Source: Candidatus Omnitrophota bacterium
GTDB taxonomy: Bacteria > Hinthialibacterota > Hinthialibacteria > Hinthialibacterales > JAKPRU01
Assembly: GCA_029570205.1 (NCBI GenBank)
Contig: JAKQSI010000103.1
Location: 1-5,342 of the forward strand
DNA length: 5,342 bases
Direction of reading: 5' to 3'
The notes beneath the pieces are model-generated. The model was not told the origin of the DNA, did no database searches, and saw nothing but the letters and a program-made list of their open reading frames with translations. Position 1 is the first letter of the stretch. The number at the start of each line of letters is the position of its first letter. This document shows, in pieces, positions 4,416 through 5,342 of this stretch. Both the position numbers and the translations under genes were made by a program.

Positions 4416-4688
4416 CTACTCATTTCTCTTCGGACCAGTATCGCCTTCGCCAAGCCATCGGACCGGCGGTCCCTGTGGTTTGGGAGCGCCCGGTGGTTTT
4501 GGTGTTGATGGCGCTTCGTTTACGCCGCCCTTCTTTACCTTCCCTTCCTGCAGGACAGTCATTTGCCCGCCGGGTAGTCGTGGGGATTTGACAAAGAACT
4601 TGTGTACCCATTCCGCGGTGGGAATCAGGTTGCACACCATAATCCCCACGACAAACCCGAAAACGGCCCCTTCGTAAAATATGTTCAC
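4416..4688 (-). CDS. Small single-pass membrane protein with proline-rich tail, 90 aa
   Basis: The N-terminus (residues 5-24, YEGAVFGFVVGIMVCNLIPT) is one hydrophobic, glycine-containing helix long enough to cross the membrane. There is no signal-peptidase site, so it is probably a membrane anchor. After a short amphipathic stretch (AEWVHKFFVK) come a basic linker and a proline/glycine-rich tail (residues 58-76, with TPKPPGAPKPQGPP) that is probably disordered. The start is taken as GTG 4688, giving a GTGA overlap with the preceding gene, with GGAG (4699-4696) 7 bases upstream. A longer frame to 4775 exists but would overlap the previous gene by 91 bases and has no better start. Function is unknown. 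An inner-membrane spanin, a holin accessory or another phage membrane protein is possible, but nothing in the sequence decides between them. Confidence 0.68.
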   Translation of the reverse strand: MNIFYEGAVFGFVVGIMVCNLIPTAEWVHKFFVKSPRLPGGQMTVLQEGKVKKGGVNEAPSTPKPPGAPKPQGPPVRWLGEGDTGPKRNE

Positions 4689-5020
4689 CACGTTACTCCG
4701 TTCATGTGCCCCGCCTTGCGCCGCGCGCGTTTTATCTCCGCGCAGAGATGTTCCGCGGCCCGGATCGCACTGCATACTGCCTCAACGGCCTGGGGATGCT
4801 CCTGTTCGATCAAAATGTCCCGGAACCGGCGCAGATTGGCTACAACCTGAACCTGGTGCGCTTCGATCCGACTGAACACCGTTTCCGCCGTCCGCTTCGT
4901 TTCCTTACCGTCAATCATCGTAAAGGCTCGATCCATATCGCCGAGCAAACGCTTTGACGCACCTGCCTCACCTGCCACAAGCGACGTGTCCGTCATCACT
5001 CCATGGGGTAATCCGACCAT
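4685..5020 (-). CDS. Hypothetical helical protein, 111 aa
   Basis: I do not recognise this protein. It is predicted to be soluble and mostly helical: residues 40-104 alternate charged and hydrophobic positions (ETVFSRIEAHQVQVVANL, then RFRDILIEQEHPQAVEAV), and residues 96-102 (EIKRARR) are basic. No membrane segment, cysteine cluster or catalytic motif is visible. The start was chosen at ATG 5020 because AAAGGA (5034-5029) sits 8 bases upstream. ATG codons at 5029 and 5026 are too close to that site, and the 5083 start would overlap the exonuclease by 58 bases without need. The gene follows the exonuclease directly and its TGA overlaps the start of the next gene (GTGA), so these three genes are probably translated from one message. 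Confidence 0.7.
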   Translation of the reverse strand: MVGLPHGVMTDTSLVAGEAGASKRLLGDMDRAFTMIDGKETKRTAETVFSRIEAHQVQVVANLRRFRDILIEQEHPQAVEAVCSAIRAAEHLCAEIKRARRKAGHMNGVTW

Positions 5021-5025
5021 TTCCA

Positions 5026-5342
5026 TCATCCTTTCAGATATCGTTCCCACCTGTCGCGCAGATGGGGAAAGATTTCGATACACGCCTGAATATCGTTCAG
5101 GGCGCGATGGGTTTCCTGAAATTCTCTGCCGGTAAAGAATGAGTACGCTTCACCAAGTGTGGGCCATTTGTAATCGCGGTATCCGGGATTCGGCGGAAGT
5201 TTCACAATATCTTTCGATTCCAACATGGTGCAGAACATGGATTTCTCCAGGTAGACCTTCGGATAATCCAACCGGCTGCACTCAATGTCGAGCATCGCAA
5301 TATCAAAGGAAATGTTATGGCCGACGATTAGATCGGCTTTCC
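5026..5342 (-). CDS. DnaQ-like DEDDh 3'-5' exonuclease, C-terminal part (5' end outside window)
   Basis: The reading frame is open to the window edge, so the N-terminus with the Exo I motif (DxE) is missing; 104 residues are visible. Two of the three family motifs can be read. Exo II is GHNISFDIAML at visible residues 7-17, with catalytic Asp13. Exo III is HRALNDIQACIEIF at 78-91, which fits HxAxxD (His78, Asp83) and puts the protein in the DEDDh subgroup with the DNA polymerase III epsilon subunit and RNase T. The segment between them (FCTML... KWPTLGEAYSFF) matches the usual DnaQ spacer. Such enzymes remove nucleotides from 3' ends using two metal ions; phages use them in replication, repair or nucleotide recycling. 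The gene ends in TGA, overlapping ATG codons of the next gene. The fold is confident, the exact substrate is not. A fusion to other domains upstream cannot be excluded. Confidence 0.88.
   Translation of the reverse strand, partial: KADLIVGHNISFDIAMLDIECSRLDYPKVYLEKSMFCTMLESKDIVKLPPNPGYRDYKWPTLGEAYSFFTGREFQETHRALNDIQACIEIFPHLRDRWERYLKG

Noticed and set aside
1-5342. tRNA genes, CRISPR arrays, insertion sequences
   Set aside because: No cloverleaf, regular repeat-spacer array, terminal inverted repeats or transposase motif was found by reading both strands.

Overview
This window looks like part of the genome of a tailed double-stranded DNA phage, a prophage or a related mobile element of a bacterium. 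Every supportable gene lies on the minus strand, so the window reads from right (5342) to left (1). Genes are short and tightly packed, mostly with ATGA, GTGA or 11-base stop/start overlaps and clear Shine-Dalgarno sequences. Several products suit a phage: a DnaQ-type exonuclease, a DNA methyltransferase fusion, a gp55/sigma-70-like factor and a two-helix holin-like membrane protein. No virion structural gene is visible, so 'phage' is an inference. A heptose-type nucleotidyltransferase hints at a Gram-negative host but does not prove it. Base composition is moderate and looks even across the window.

Layout in transcription order. Block 1 (5342-4416) holds the C-terminal part of a DEDDh 3'-5' exonuclease, a 111-aa helical protein of unknown function, and a 90-aa protein with one membrane helix and a proline-rich tail. 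A 61-base gap follows, containing the perfect palindrome CGTTTCACGTGAAACG. Its inner 14 bases equal the core of the bacterial chromosomal parS site bound by ParB. Block 2 (4354-3493) holds an unrecognised 232-aa protein and a 57-aa protein that overlaps its end. An 85-base control region (3408-3492) follows; together with the end of the 57-aa gene it carries alternating TTTTGGC/GCCAAAA elements, a weak promoter candidate and an 18-base perfect palindrome. Block 3 (3407-51) starts with a 470-aa fusion of a DUF3102-like DNA-binding domain, a long coiled coil and an amino-methyltransferase domain with an atypical motif IV (HPPI). It continues with a sigma-region-2-like protein carrying a CxxC...CxxC zinc ribbon, a 124-aa unknown protein, a holin-like protein and an RfaE2/HldE-C-like nucleotidyltransferase. 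A 9-bp inverted repeat lies just downstream of the last gene.

How the genes may work together (inference): block 3 looks like a regulatory module. A DNA-binding methyltransferase-like protein may control its own operator-rich leader, and a phage-type sigma factor sits in the same transcription unit as a possible lysis gene. The parS-like site suggests the element may recruit a host or element-encoded ParB. The points most worth checking are the parS-like site, the DUF3102-coiled coil-methyltransferase fusion, the zinc-ribbon sigma-like protein and the repeat-rich leader between blocks 2 and 3.
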